Below, in pieces: positions 44,414 through 53,754 of a stretch of 64,000 bases of DNA (position 1 is its first letter; every line of letters starts with the position of its first letter). The DNA comes from Haloterrigena sp. KLK7 (GTDB lineage: Archaea; Halobacteriota; Halobacteria; Halobacteriales; Natrialbaceae). Made by a program: the position numbers and the translations under genes. Location: the NCBI RefSeq assembly GCF_037914945.1, contig NZ_CP149787.1, positions 1,984,001 to 2,048,000 of the forward strand, written 5' to 3'. Below the pieces are notes generated by a model, which did no database searches, had not been told where the DNA came from, and saw only the letters and a list, made by a program, of their open reading frames with translations.

Positions 44414-44842
44414 ATGTCGCCATCGACTCGAGCGACCGACGATCGAACCGGCCCGGCGATCCCGTCCCGCGTCGCGACCTGGCTGTGGACCCGAGTGGCG
44501 GGCTCGAGCCCGCTCCGGCCGACCGCAGGCGGCGGACTCGCGCTCGTCGTCGCCAGCGCCGCAGTGAGCCTCGCCGCGTCCGGCCTCCTCGAGGGGACGA
44601 TGCGAATCCGCTGGAGCGTCGGCACCTACTACGGCCCGGAGCACGCGCCGACGACGCTCGTCCTCGCCGCGTTTCCGATCCTCGTCGCCGTCGCGGTCGG
44701 CGCGTTCCGCGGACTCGTGGCCGGCCTCGAGCGCCTCGAGGAGTTCGACGGGAACCGGGGGTACTACGAACTGGCGGCGCTGGTGGTTCTCCTGTCGCTA
44801 CTGCTCACCCAGATCGCACTCGTCGTCGCGAACCTGTGGTGA
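44414..44842 (+). CDS. Membrane protein divergent from the winged-helix regulator
   Basis: A 142-residue protein with three helices (GGGLALVVASAAVSLAASGLL, TLVLAAFPILVAVAVGAFRGL and LAALVVLLSLLLTQIALVVAN). A loop with RIRWSVGTYYGPEHAP lies between the first two. The family is not recognised. The shared 102-nt intergenic region with the perfect dyad suggests joint control with the regulator. Confidence 0.7.
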   Translation: MSPSTRATDDRTGPAIPSRVATWLWTRVAGSSPLRPTAGGGLALVVASAAVSLAASGLLEGTMRIRWSVGTYYGPEHAPTTLVLAAFPILVAVAVGAFRGLVAGLERLEEFDGNRGYYELAALVVLLSLLLTQIALVVANLW

Positions 44843-44868
44843 GCGGCGGCGGTGGAGCGTGACAGCGC

Positions 44869-45672
44869 CTACCGTTTCGCGTCCGCCGCGAGACGGTCGC
44901 GGTGCTCGGCCTCGAGCCACGCCTTCCACGTGGTCGTTCCGACGGTCCGATCCGGACAGCAGGCCGCGCCGGATCGGAAGCCGGCGGCGACTTTTCCCGG
45001 CAGCGGGAGTCGGACGATCGGCCGTCGGAGTCCCCGAACGTCGCGGTAGGTTTCCGCGAGATCGCGGACGGTCAGGATCTCGGGCCCGCCGACGGCCGGC
45101 GCCCGTCCGCCCGCCTCCGACGTCGCGTAGTCGGCGATCGCCGCTGCCGCCTCGTCGACGGCGATCGGCTGGAGGCGAATCCCGGTCGGGAGCGGCCAGA
45201 TCGGCACGCGCGCGATCGTCTCGAGGACGTCGCGGACGAACGAGTGGAACTGGGTCGCCCGCACGATGGTCGACGGGACGGGGCTCTCCGCGACGGCCCG
45301 TTCGGCCGTCAGCTTGCGCTCGTAGTACGAGTAGGGAATCTCGTCGACGCCGACGATCGAGACGTAGACGAAATTCGAGACGCCGGCGTCGGCCGCCGCC
45401 TCGAGCAGCCGTTCGGTGCCGCGGACGTCGACCGCCTCGGTGTCGCCTTGCGGCGCGGTCGCGGCGTGGACGACCACGTCGACGTCCGCCACGGCGTCGC
45501 GGATTCCCGTTCCGTCGATCAGATCCATCGCGGCCCACTCCACGTCCGTCCCGCCGCCCGTCGGCGGCGATCGACTCGCCGCGACCACTCCGTGGCCCGC
45601 GTCGCGCAGGCGCGGTCGCAACGCCGATCCCAGCGTCCCGGTCGCGCCCGTCTGGAGCGTTCGACGAGTCAT
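44869..45672 (-). CDS. NAD(P)-binding atypical SDR (NmrA/complex I NDUFA9-like)
   Basis: A 267-residue Rossmann protein. The nucleotide-binding motif is TGATGTLGSALRPRL, with VVAASRSP as the strand-2 end (an Arg suggesting NADP) and VVHAAT. The body has FVYVSIVGVDEIPYSYYERKLTAERAV, where Tyr and Lys are spaced as YxxxK-like. A C-terminal domain like that of NmrA and NDUFA9 proteins follows. The start at 45672 puts the motif at the N-terminus. Substrate unknown; many such proteins are ligand sensors or quinone reductases. Confidence 0.88.
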   Translation of the reverse strand: MTRRTLQTGATGTLGSALRPRLRDAGHGVVAASRSPPTGGGTDVEWAAMDLIDGTGIRDAVADVDVVVHAATAPQGDTEAVDVRGTERLLEAAADAGVSNFVYVSIVGVDEIPYSYYERKLTAERAVAESPVPSTIVRATQFHSFVRDVLETIARVPIWPLPTGIRLQPIAVDEAAAAIADYATSEAGGRAPAVGGPEILTVRDLAETYRDVRGLRRPIVRLPLPGKVAAGFRSGAACCPDRTVGTTTWKAWLEAEHRDRLAADAKR

Positions 45673-45746
45673 CGGTGTTACAGCTTCGATCGGCATCACC
45701 GAAATACGTGTGGGTCAGTCTCCCGTGCGTCGCCGGCCGCGAGCCG

Positions 45747-45755
45747 GTATATAAC
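45747..45755 (+). promoter_or_regulatory. TATA box of the zinc-ribbon micro-protein gene
   Basis: GTATATAAC. A start about 26 nt later leaves a leader of about 45 nt, which carries GGAGG at 45809-45813, nine nt before the ATG. That makes this one of the few genes here that look Shine-Dalgarno dependent rather than leaderless. Confidence 0.5.
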
Positions 45756-45822
45756 CCCCTCTATATCTGGGTACCCCCCCTATCCCCGACGCGGACGTAC
45801 CGTTATCCGGAGGAACACGGCA

Positions 45823-45957
45823 ATGAACACCTACGAGTTTACCTGTCCGGACTGTCGGCGAGCCATCCCGGTGACCGAACCGATGCGAGAGGCGACGCTG
45901 TCGAGCGGCTGTCCGGTGTGCGGGCGGTCCGTCTCCGGCGAACACTTCGCGGTTTGA
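45823..45957 (+). CDS. Zinc-ribbon micro-protein (DUF7560-like)
   Basis: A 44-residue protein with two CxxC knuckles: FTCPDCRRAIPV near the start and SGCPVCGRSVSG near the end. Their spacing of about 19 residues is right for one zinc. It has a clear TATA box and GGAGG ribosome site. I associate it with DUF7560 from memory. Such haloarchaeal micro-proteins often affect regulation or stress, but no function can be assigned. Confidence 0.75.
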   Translation: MNTYEFTCPDCRRAIPVTEPMREATLSSGCPVCGRSVSGEHFAV

Positions 45958-46144
45958 TACCGACGGGCACGACGATCGGAACGCGGTGATCGAGCGTTCG
46001 AGCGACGACAACGCCGTTTTCAACGGGAACGGTCGATCTGCGAGCGGTCCCGACCCTCGATTCGACGGATCTCGCGGTTCGGCGTCCCGAACGAACACGG
46101 AAGCCGGAGTTTTGATAGTCCGGACACCCAGAGGACCCAGTCGA

Positions 46145-47134
46145 ATGCGTTTGCATACCACTCTCGAGCGGATCGGTGAGTTCACGAGCAAGTACTTCGT
46201 CCTCTGGGTGGTGATCGCGGCGCCGCTGGCGCTGTACGCGCCCGATCTCTTCACGCCGATCGCCCCGTACATCACGCCGCTGCTGGGGATCATCATGCTC
46301 GGCATGGGACTGACGCTGACCCCCGACGACTTCCGTCGGATCGTAGAGCGGCCCCGCGACGTCGCCGTCGGCGCACTGGCCCAGTGGCTCCTGATGCCGA
46401 CGATCGCGTACGTCCTCGTCGTCGCGCTCGGCCTGTCGTGGGAGATCGGCCTCGGTCTGATCCTGGTCGGCGCGGCGCCCGGCGGGACGGCGTCGAACGT
46501 GATGACCTACCTCGGGCGCGGCGACGTCGCGCTGTCGGTGTCGATCACCACGGTGACGACGATCGCCGCGCCGGTGGTGATGCCGGCGTGGATCGTCCTG
46601 CTGGCCGGCGAGTCCATCTCGGTCACGTTCGCGGAGATGGCCGGATCGATCGTGCAGGTCGTCCTGTTGCCGGTCGTCGGCGGACTGGCGCTGCGCTACG
46701 TCCTCGACAGGCGCGCCCCGGCCGTCGCGAAGGCGGGGCTCTCCGTCTTCCCGGCGATCAGCGTGGTCGCGATCGTCGCGATCGTCGCGGCCGTCGTGGG
46801 GCTCAACGTCGAGACGATCCTCGAGGCCGGCGCGCTCGTCTTCCTCGCGGTCGTCCTGCACAACGGGCTCGGACTGGGCTCCGGCTACGCCGTCGGCCAC
46901 GCGACGGGCATGGCCGAGGATCGGTCGCGGGCCTGCGCGTTCGAGGTCGGCCTCCAGAACAGCGGGCTCGCGGTCGCCCTCGCCACCGCGCACTTCAGCG
47001 CCGGCGCCGCGCTGATCCCGGCGCTGTTCAGCGTCTGGCACAACGTCTCCGGGCCGGCGCTGGCGACGCTCTTTACGCACCTCGACGATGACGAACCGGT
47101 CGAGGACGCCGACGCGACTATCGCGTCGGACTGA
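46145..47134 (+). CDS. Bile acid:sodium symporter (BASS/SBF) family transporter
   Basis: A 329-residue membrane protein with nine or ten helices. The family motifs are present: LLGIIMLGMGLTLTPDDFRRI, VGAAPGGTASNVMTYLGRGDVALSVS (the sodium-site crossover region) and CAFEVGLQNSGLAVALATAHF. Archaeal and bacterial members move pantoate, other organic anions or unknown solutes with sodium. The start at 46145 gives a normal N-terminus, while the open frame upstream is not coding-like. Confidence 0.93.
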   Translation: MRLHTTLERIGEFTSKYFVLWVVIAAPLALYAPDLFTPIAPYITPLLGIIMLGMGLTLTPDDFRRIVERPRDVAVGALAQWLLMPTIAYVLVVALGLSWEIGLGLILVGAAPGGTASNVMTYLGRGDVALSVSITTVTTIAAPVVMPAWIVLLAGESISVTFAEMAGSIVQVVLLPVVGGLALRYVLDRRAPAVAKAGLSVFPAISVVAIVAIVAAVVGLNVETILEAGALVFLAVVLHNGLGLGSGYAVGHATGMAEDRSRACAFEVGLQNSGLAVALATAHFSAGAALIPALFSVWHNVSGPALATLFTHLDDDEPVEDADATIASD

Positions 47135-47254
47135 GATCCCAGACGTCCGTTTCGCTTCCCTCTCGATTTCGAATCGAACGTACAGTCACCTTAGTGTCTT
47201 TTAACGTACTATGGGGCAGGGTTTTTACGGGAGAACGGTGTGCAGTTTCGTATC

Positions 47255-47719
47255 ATGACCGACGTAACGTACGTCCAGAAAGCGTGTGCGTACATCACCC
47301 GCGGGTCGGGTGAGCTGCTGGTCTTCGAGGGGCCGGGCCACGAGGGCCTCCAGATCCCGAAGGGGACCCTCGAGGCCGGCGAATCGCCTGCGGAGGCACT
47401 GTTCAGAGAGGTCGTCGAGGAAAGCGGTCTCGGAACGTTAAACGGAGCGACGAAGCTGACGACCGACGTCTGGACCCGCCGCGAGTCGCCGCCCAAGCGG
47501 TACATCCGGCACTTCTTCCACGCGACGGTCCACGAATCGCGCGATCGCTGGACACACACCGTCACCGACGGCGGCGGGGAACACGGCGCCGAGTTCGACT
47601 TTCGGTGGATCCAGCCGTCGACGGACCGCGAGTTCGCCCTCGATCTCGACGACTACGTCCATCTGCTGCCGTCCGACTCCGCGTCCGACGAGGGCGACGT
47701 CGCGAGCATCTCGGACTGA
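47255..47719 (+). CDS. Nudix hydrolase
   Basis: A 154-residue enzyme. The Nudix box G-x5-E-x7-REUxEExGU is complete in GTLEAGESPAEALFREVVEESGLG (about residues 38-61). The start ACAYITRGSGELLVFEGPGHEGLQIPKG is typical. A TATA-like GTTTTTACG lies about 27-30 nt before the ATG at 47255, favouring it over an upstream GTG at 47240. The pyrophosphate substrate is unknown. Confidence 0.92.
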   Translation: MTDVTYVQKACAYITRGSGELLVFEGPGHEGLQIPKGTLEAGESPAEALFREVVEESGLGTLNGATKLTTDVWTRRESPPKRYIRHFFHATVHESRDRWTHTVTDGGGEHGAEFDFRWIQPSTDREFALDLDDYVHLLPSDSASDEGDVASISD

Positions 47720-47774
47720 GTCGGCGTCTCCGGCGCTCGAGCGCCACCTCCGGCGATCCGTATCCGATCCGTCC

Positions 47775-49214
47775 TTACTTCGAGAGCGCCCGTTCGACGG
47801 CCGCCGCGACGCTCGTCGCTTTCTCGGCCAGTTCCTCGGAGACGTGGCCGTCGTCGACCGCGGCCTCGAGTTCGTCCGCGTCGACGGTCTCGACCGTCCC
47901 GTCGGCGCGGCGGATCACGTCGATGTAGAGATCGACGTACCGCGCCGTGTCCGGGAACAGTTCGACGGGCGTGCAGACGTTGACGTACGTTCCCTTCGCT
48001 GCCCCGGTTTCGTCCCTGTACGTCGTCGGATACCACCAGCGACCCTCGCGGAACTTCGTGACGGCGACGTCGCCCTCCTCCTTCGGAACGCCGAGCGCGT
48101 CGTAGCTGCCGCCGCCGCGCATCGACCGCTCGAGGGTGACCGAGCCGTCGGGGTCCCAGTCGGTCACCTCGCCGCGACCGAGCGAGATGAGCCGGCCGTC
48201 GGGCTTGCCGTGACCGATCTCGAGGCGGTCGCCGGTCGTCGGCCCGAACTGGCGGGAGACGGCGCCGAACGGGAATCCGTCGCCGTCGTCGCCGTCGCTC
48301 TCGACGGGCGAATCGCAGACGGCCTCCGCGAAGTCGACGGCCGCGCTCGCGGCCCGGTCGGCGGCCTTGGTCCGGTGGTGGCCCGCCATCGTCGTCTCGA
48401 CCTCGCGGCGCACCCCGTCCAGTGCGAACCGCGACTCGCGGCCGAACCAGGTCCACGTCGTCGCCCGCGGCGCGGCGAGTCGGCCCGGTTCGCCCGGCGA
48501 TTCCGGCGCGTCGGCGAGCGCGTCCTCGAGCGCCCGCGCGCGATCGACCGCCCGCTCGAGGGCGGTCCCCATCGCCTCGAGGTCGGCGTCGGCGGCCGCG
48601 CCCTGCCAGCGCACGCCCCAGTCGTCGGGAACGTCGACCGACAGGAGGTCGGTCATGCCGACGAGTTCGTCGGCCCGTTCGCCCCGGAGCGCCGCCGAGA
48701 CGCCGGTGCGATCGCGCGAGAGGGTGACGAGGCCGTCCGCGACTTCGAGGGTCGGCTCGACGCGCGGGTCGTCGTCGGCCCACGGCGGCGCGGGCTCGGT
48801 GACCTGCACGCGGTAGCGGTTCCCCGCATCGACGTAGCCGTCGACGTCGTCGTAGTGGAGGTAGCCGCGTCGGCCGTCGCCGAGGTCGACCGTCGCACCG
48901 CCCCCGCCGCCGGCGTCGACGACCTCGCAGTCGAAGACCGCACCGCGAGGGACGTCGTCGCCCCAGCGGAAGCCATCGATCGCGAGGGACTCGAGTTCGC
49001 TCGCGACCGTCCCGACCGCGTCGGGTTCCCCCGAGAGTTCGACGCCCTGTCGGTCGCGGGTCGTCTCGATCGCCACGTCCGCCGGCGCGGCCTCGAACGA
49101 GGCGTCGAACCGCTCTCGGATGGGCTCGGAGGCCTGGACGACCTCGAGGTCGCGCTCGCGGAGCAACTGCGTGATCGCCGTGGTGTAGATGCCGCGGACG
49201 CGTCCCGTCGTCAT
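47775..49214 (-). CDS. fau-1: Probable ribonuclease/AU-rich RNA-binding protein FAU-1
   Basis: A 479-residue RNA-binding protein. An N-terminal region (VRGIYTTAITQLLRERDLEVVQAS) resembles the RNase E/G-like start. An S1-like beta domain lies around 95-150 (GAVFDCEVVDAG ... GYLHYDDVDGYV). The C-terminal 130 residues are DUF402 (WYPTTYRDETGAAKGTYVNVCTPVELFPDTARYVDLYIDVI). This order and length are those of Pyrococcus FAU-1, which binds AU-rich RNA and has been linked to rRNA processing. The haloarchaeal version carries extra acidic loops. Confidence 0.88.
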   Translation of the reverse strand: MTTGRVRGIYTTAITQLLRERDLEVVQASEPIRERFDASFEAAPADVAIETTRDRQGVELSGEPDAVGTVASELESLAIDGFRWGDDVPRGAVFDCEVVDAGGGGGATVDLGDGRRGYLHYDDVDGYVDAGNRYRVQVTEPAPPWADDDPRVEPTLEVADGLVTLSRDRTGVSAALRGERADELVGMTDLLSVDVPDDWGVRWQGAAADADLEAMGTALERAVDRARALEDALADAPESPGEPGRLAAPRATTWTWFGRESRFALDGVRREVETTMAGHHRTKAADRAASAAVDFAEAVCDSPVESDGDDGDGFPFGAVSRQFGPTTGDRLEIGHGKPDGRLISLGRGEVTDWDPDGSVTLERSMRGGGSYDALGVPKEEGDVAVTKFREGRWWYPTTYRDETGAAKGTYVNVCTPVELFPDTARYVDLYIDVIRRADGTVETVDADELEAAVDDGHVSEELAEKATSVAAAVERALSK

Positions 49215-49305
49215 CGCTGTCCCTCCGTCCGTCGGTCCCGGTCGGTCCCGCGATACGCTCGCGCACGGCGACCGCCGCAGGCGGTGACTCGCTCGTCCAC
49301 TGGGA

Positions 49306-49683
49306 TCACCGCAGCGTCTCGCGGTCCGGTGCGAATCGAACGCGGCCGTTGATCGTCGGTCCCAGCGTCAGTTCGACCGACTCGTCGGGCAGTACGCGGC
49401 CGTCCTCGACGTAGACGCCCCACGTGTCGAAGCGGAGCCAGCCCCGCATCTCGTCGGCGTGAGTCGTCAGATCGAGGTATTCGACGGTGTGTTCCGGATA
49501 CTCCGAGGACGAGTGAGCCATGTCCATGTCGGAGTAGACGGTATCGTGCTCGTCGAAGAATTCCTCGAGGGCCGCCGCGTCGGCCGCGACGGCCTCGACG
49601 ACCGCCTCCGAGGCGGCCCGGAGATCGTCGGTCTCGAGGCCGACGTCGCGAAGCGCCTGCTGGGTTCGCTGATCGAAGTGCAT
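49306..49683 (-). CDS. Haloarchaeal conserved protein (DUF7532-like)
   Basis: A 125-residue protein starting MHFDQRTQQALRDVGLETDD. The start is helical and the C-terminal half is beta-rich with several Trp, Phe and Tyr (EMRGWLRFDTWGVYVEDGRVL). I associate it with DUF7532 from memory. It is downstream of and on the same strand as the 51-residue peptide, and upstream of FAU-1 by 91 nt. Function is unknown. Confidence 0.78.
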   Translation of the reverse strand: MHFDQRTQQALRDVGLETDDLRAASEAVVEAVAADAAALEEFFDEHDTVYSDMDMAHSSSEYPEHTVEYLDLTTHADEMRGWLRFDTWGVYVEDGRVLPDESVELTLGPTINGRVRFAPDRETLR

Positions 49684-49761
49684 GAGCGCCGATTCGGGCG
49701 GGAGACCTTTGTGGATTCCGAGTCCGTGCGGGCTACTCGTCCCGCCGAAACCGGACCGTCG

Positions 49762-49917
49762 CTAGTCGTCGGCCGCGACGCCGTCGTCGGGCTCCGCGGA
49801 CGGGGCCGTCGAAACGTCCTCCGACGGCTCCGAGGTCGCGTCCGCCGCTGTGTCGTCGTTCGGTTCGTCCGGTCCCGGCGGTGCCGTGTAGTGAATTCCG
49901 CGGCTGCCACTGTACAT
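49762..49917 (-). CDS. 51-residue acidic peptide of unknown function
   Basis: The frame starts at ATG 49917 with MYSGSRGIHYTAPPGPDEPN and continues as an Asp/Ala/Ser-rich acidic tail. GTACTTATCC about 27-33 nt upstream would make it nearly leaderless. The Tyr/Gly/Arg start is unlike random translation, which supports it being real, but the family is not recognised. Confidence 0.5.
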   Translation of the reverse strand: MYSGSRGIHYTAPPGPDEPNDDTAADATSEPSEDVSTAPSAEPDDGVAADD

Positions 49918-50040
49918 ACTTGGCGACCATCGGTAGCACGCCCGGATAAGTACAGTCCTTATACAGTTCTTGATAGTTAATATCATACTAGGTGCAGGCG
50001 CCGCCGAACGCTTACCGGAGCGGCCGTCGTAGGACCGCCC

Positions 50041-51054
50041 ATGGCACGCAGGCGCGATCCGGTCGAAGCGGCGAGCGAGGAGTCGACCGATCTGTACGAC
50101 GTCTCGACGTGGGAGCCGCGATCGATCCTCGATCGATTCGCGTACGCGATCTATACGGGCATCAGCTACGGACTACAGACGATCGTTCTCGCGGTCGCGT
50201 TCGCGATCACGGTCGCGTTACTGGTCCAACCGGCGCTGCTCGTCGTCGAGGAGGGATCGGTCGTCATCGCCGTCTTCTTCGGGCTCTCGGTCGTTCCGGC
50301 GGCGATACTCGCGGCCTTCATCTGGTACTCGGACATCACGACGCACGAACCGCTCACGCTGCTCGTCGCGACCTTCGTCCTGGCCGTGCTCTTCGCGACG
50401 TTCGCGGCCGTCGTCAACTCCCTATTTAGTCCGAGCTTTCAGACGCTCGGATCCCTCGGCATGGTCCTCTTTTTCTACCTGATCGTCGGTCCCGTCGAGG
50501 AGACGGTGAAACTGCTCGCGATCCGGTTCTTCGCGTACCGGAGCGACGCGTTCGACGCCGTCATCGACGGCGCGGTCTACGGTGCCGTCGCCGGCCTCGG
50601 GTTCGCCGCGATCGAGAACACCCTCTACATTTCCGGTGCGATCGCCACGGCCGACACCGGGCTCCTCACCGTCGCGGCCGGGACCACGACCGTCCGGGCG
50701 CTCGTCGGCCCCGGTCACGTCATCTACTCGGCGATCGCGGGCTACTACCTCGGGCTCGCGAAGTTCAACCCCGAGCACGCCGGCTCGATCGTCACGAAGG
50801 GGCTGCTGATCGCCGCGTTCATCCACGGCACGTACAACGTCACGGTCGGCATCGTCCCCAACCTCGTGACGAGCGCCACCCCGCTTCCGTTCGGAGCGGC
50901 GTTCATCGGCTACGTCGTCCTGTTCGACCTCGCCATCGGCGCGTTCCTCTACCGGAAGATCGCCAGGTACCGCCGGGCCTTCCGCGCCGTCAGGGACGAC
51001 ACCGGACCGGATCCGCAGTCGGAACCGACCGAGTTCGATCCGCCCCAGCGCTGA
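50041..51054 (+). CDS. PrsW family intramembrane metalloprotease
   Basis: A 337-residue membrane protein with about eight helices. The PrsW motifs are present: GPVEETVKLLAIR (the EE pair), AAIENTLYISGA (ExN), ALVGPGHVIYSAIAGYYLG (His) and AFIHGTYNVTVG (final His). In Bacillus, PrsW cleaves an anti-sigma factor. Archaea lack that pathway, so the target here is unknown. The N-terminal 40 residues are charged and cytoplasmic. Confidence 0.93.
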   Translation: MARRRDPVEAASEESTDLYDVSTWEPRSILDRFAYAIYTGISYGLQTIVLAVAFAITVALLVQPALLVVEEGSVVIAVFFGLSVVPAAILAAFIWYSDITTHEPLTLLVATFVLAVLFATFAAVVNSLFSPSFQTLGSLGMVLFFYLIVGPVEETVKLLAIRFFAYRSDAFDAVIDGAVYGAVAGLGFAAIENTLYISGAIATADTGLLTVAAGTTTVRALVGPGHVIYSAIAGYYLGLAKFNPEHAGSIVTKGLLIAAFIHGTYNVTVGIVPNLVTSATPLPFGAAFIGYVVLFDLAIGAFLYRKIARYRRAFRAVRDDTGPDPQSEPTEFDPPQR

Positions 51055-51168
51055 CGGACGCGATCTCGAGCGACGTTCTCGGCGCCTCGACCCGTCGGAC
51101 CGCGCGGTCGGACGCGGCCCGCTGGTGCAGGCAGCATAGGCTTGCCTCGGAGAGCGCCATGGTCTCCC

Positions 51169-53754
51169 ATGAGTGCCACGTTTACCGACGACGATCTCGA
51201 GAAAACCGTCGAGAACGAGTCCGGCGAGGTGATCGGGACCGTCGCGTCCGTCGAAGACGAGACCGCCCGCGTCGAACCCCGGGCCGGCCTCGTCGACTCG
51301 ATCAAGGCCGCCCTCGGCTGGAGCGGGAGCCACGACGACACCGTCGCGATCCACGAGGACGCCGTCGACGAAATCTCGAGCGAGACGATCCGCCTCGAGA
51401 CGGTCGCGGCGAGCGAGACGGCGGCCGAATCCGCGACGGACGAACCGGCGGGCGCCGATGCGACTCCATCGGCAGCGACCGAAGCCGACGACGCGACGGA
51501 ACCGCGGGCTCGGGCGGACGACGAGCCCGCGAACGCCGCGGAACGCGATCCCGACACCGAACTCGCCGAGAACGCGGGCGGGGACACCCGCAGCGAAGCG
51601 GACCAACCGACGGGGAACGCGGCCGATCAGGTCGCCGAGTCCGACGACAGTGCTCCTGACGAGGAGCGCGACCGTTCCAGGTCCGGTAGCGCGTCGTCCG
51701 AGACGACGACACAACCCGCGAAGCCGTCCATGATCGACGATCCGGACGTGGACGAGCCGAGGGACGTTCCCGACGAACCGGAAATGGGTGAGCCGATGAC
51801 TGCTCCCGACGAATCGGACGTGGACGAGCCGGAACCGGCTCCCTCCGAGCCGGATATGGGCGAACCGGTAAACACCCCCGACGATCCGGAGACGAGTGAG
51901 CCGAGAGACGCTCCCGACGGCTGGGAGTCGGACGATCCGATGGACGAATCCGGTGACAGCGATCTCTCCGACGGGACGGACGCGGCCGATACGTCGAGCG
52001 AGGCCGACGTGATCGTCGAACGAGACGAACGGGACGAAGCGACGGATCCGCGAGAAGGGGCCGTCGAAACGGACGACAGAGACGCCGACACGAGCGAGCG
52101 AGCTGCCGAAACAGATGAGACAGACGTCGATATGCCGGCGTCACCCGACGAACTGAGCGAGACTCGAGCCGGCGACTCGTCGGACGAGACGGACGAGACG
52201 GACGGCGCGGGCGTCCAGAACACGCCGGTCGGCGAGGCCAAGTCGGCGCCCGACCACGCCGAGATGGGGGCGCCGGTCGACGACGCCGAAACCGAGGAAT
52301 CGGTCGACGATGCCGAGATCGAGGAACCGGTCGACGACGCCGAAACCGAGGAATCGGTCGACGACGCCGAAACCGAGGAACCGGTCGACGATGCCGAGAT
52401 CGCGGAATCGGTCGACGATGCCGAGATCGAGGAACCGGTCGACGACGCCGAAACCGAGGAACCGGTCGACGATGGCGAGATCGAGGAATCGGTCGACGCC
52501 GACCGCGAAGCGGAGACCGAACCGACTGCGGCGTCGGCGGGGAGCGACACGAACGACGCGAGCGACGACGCGTCGGAATCGACGGCCGAGGAGACGGATC
52601 CGGCCGACGAACTGAATCCCGGCGTCGATCTCGAGGCCGTGGCGGAGTCGACTGACAGCGAGCGTTCCGAGGAACGAGGGCGGACGGAACGCGACTCGTC
52701 CGCGACCGACGGGGACGCCGATATCGCCGATGCGGTCGATACCGGCGTCGACCTCGAGTCGGCCGCGGAAGCGACCACTGGTGCCGACCGCGAGGGATCC
52801 TCGAGCGAAACCGAATCGATGGATCTCACCGACGCGGTCGACACCGGCGTCGATATCGAATCGGTCGCGACGGACGACGCGGCGTCGCGGACCGACGCCC
52901 GTCCGGAGACGGAACTGGATCCCGACGTCGACGCCCGTTCGGGTCCCGAGGCCGATCCGCGGCCGGAGACCGAACTCGAGTCGACGGAGTCGACGGTCGA
53001 CGACGCGGCGCCTCGAGACGACTCGCTGACCGCGGACGAGCGGCAGTCGCAGGCGGACGTCGTTCCCGGCGTCGACATCGAATCCGCCGTCGACGCCGAC
53101 GAGGACGCGAGTTCGGGTCCGGAGATCGATCCGGAGACGCTCGCCGGCCGAGAGACCGAGACCGAGCCGACGGACGGGACGGTCGCCAGAGAGCGCGTCG
53201 ACGACGAGACGGACGTCGACGGCGCGGAGCCGGCGACAGCCGATCGGTCCGATCGATCGAGCTCGCCGTTTGCGGCCGCGATCGCGGCGCAGCGGGCCGC
53301 GATGACCGGCGGGCAAGAGCTGGTCAAGCAGGGTATCGCCGCCCAGCAGGCCGCCGCCCGATCCGCCGTCGAGACGCCGCTGCGCATGCAACAGCAGGGC
53401 CTCGAGGCGACGCAGGCGGCGACCAGCGGCTACTTCGATGTCGTCGGTGCGCTGCTGGGCGGTGGCGCTGGGTCCGATCGTGGCTCGTCCGAGTCGATGG
53501 ACGAGATGGTTACCGAACTCGAGGACGCATCTGCCGAGCTTCCGGCCACCGAGTTCGAGCAACAGCTCGCGGTCCACCTCGAACTGCTCCGATCGATGCA
53601 GACGCAACTCGAAGAGACGGACGACGAGATCGACGACGACGAGATCGACGACGACGCGACCGACGACGACGCGACCGACGAGATCGCCGGCGACCTGCTC
53701 GAGCGACAGATCGCGATCCTCGAGGCGTGTCAGCAGCGGCTGACCGACGACTGA
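51169..53754 (+). CDS. Large acidic PRC-barrel protein with tandem repeats
   Basis: An 861-residue protein. Residues 1-80 form a PRC-barrel-like domain (LEKTVENESGEVIGTVASVEDETARVEPRAG ... VDEISSETIRLE). A very acidic, disordered region of about 600 residues follows. It contains imperfect 12-13-residue repeats near 195-260, eight 9-residue repeats at 370-441, and four copies of a GVD-L/I-E motif at about 484, 524, 560 and 635. The C-terminal region (about 695-780) is a neutral Gln/Ala-rich helix (QRAAMTGGQELVKQGIAAQQ), faintly reminiscent of phasins, then an Asp-rich stretch and a final helix. No membrane helix is seen. Function is unknown. Confidence 0.8.
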   Translation: MSATFTDDDLEKTVENESGEVIGTVASVEDETARVEPRAGLVDSIKAALGWSGSHDDTVAIHEDAVDEISSETIRLETVAASETAAESATDEPAGADATPSAATEADDATEPRARADDEPANAAERDPDTELAENAGGDTRSEADQPTGNAADQVAESDDSAPDEERDRSRSGSASSETTTQPAKPSMIDDPDVDEPRDVPDEPEMGEPMTAPDESDVDEPEPAPSEPDMGEPVNTPDDPETSEPRDAPDGWESDDPMDESGDSDLSDGTDAADTSSEADVIVERDERDEATDPREGAVETDDRDADTSERAAETDETDVDMPASPDELSETRAGDSSDETDETDGAGVQNTPVGEAKSAPDHAEMGAPVDDAETEESVDDAEIEEPVDDAETEESVDDAETEEPVDDAEIAESVDDAEIEEPVDDAETEEPVDDGEIEESVDADREAETEPTAASAGSDTNDASDDASESTAEETDPADELNPGVDLEAVAESTDSERSEERGRTERDSSATDGDADIADAVDTGVDLESAAEATTGADREGSSSETESMDLTDAVDTGVDIESVATDDAASRTDARPETELDPDVDARSGPEADPRPETELESTESTVDDAAPRDDSLTADERQSQADVVPGVDIESAVDADEDASSGPEIDPETLAGRETETEPTDGTVARERVDDETDVDGAEPATADRSDRSSSPFAAAIAAQRAAMTGGQELVKQGIAAQQAAARSAVETPLRMQQQGLEATQAATSGYFDVVGALLGGGAGSDRGSSESMDEMVTELEDASAELPATEFEQQLAVHLELLRSMQTQLEETDDEIDDDEIDDDATDDDATDEIAGDLLERQIAILEACQQRLTDD
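52276..52491 (+). repeat. Eight tandem copies of a 27-bp coding repeat
   Basis: Each unit begins GTCGACGA and encodes nine residues of the form VDDAE, then Thr or Ile, Glu or Ala, Glu, and Ser or Pro. Copies differ at a few synonymous and T/I or S/P positions in an alternating pattern, suggesting amplification of a two-unit block. Being a multiple of three, copy-number change keeps the frame. Confidence 0.9.

Noticed and set aside
45839-47080. 413-codon charged frame opposite the BASS transporter
   Set aside because: Antisense of a membrane protein gene, giving charged low-complexity sequence; no domain is visible.
52276-52491. Regular 27-bp repeats that might suggest a CRISPR array
   Set aside because: Units are directly adjacent without spacers, and all lie in frame inside a long coding gene.
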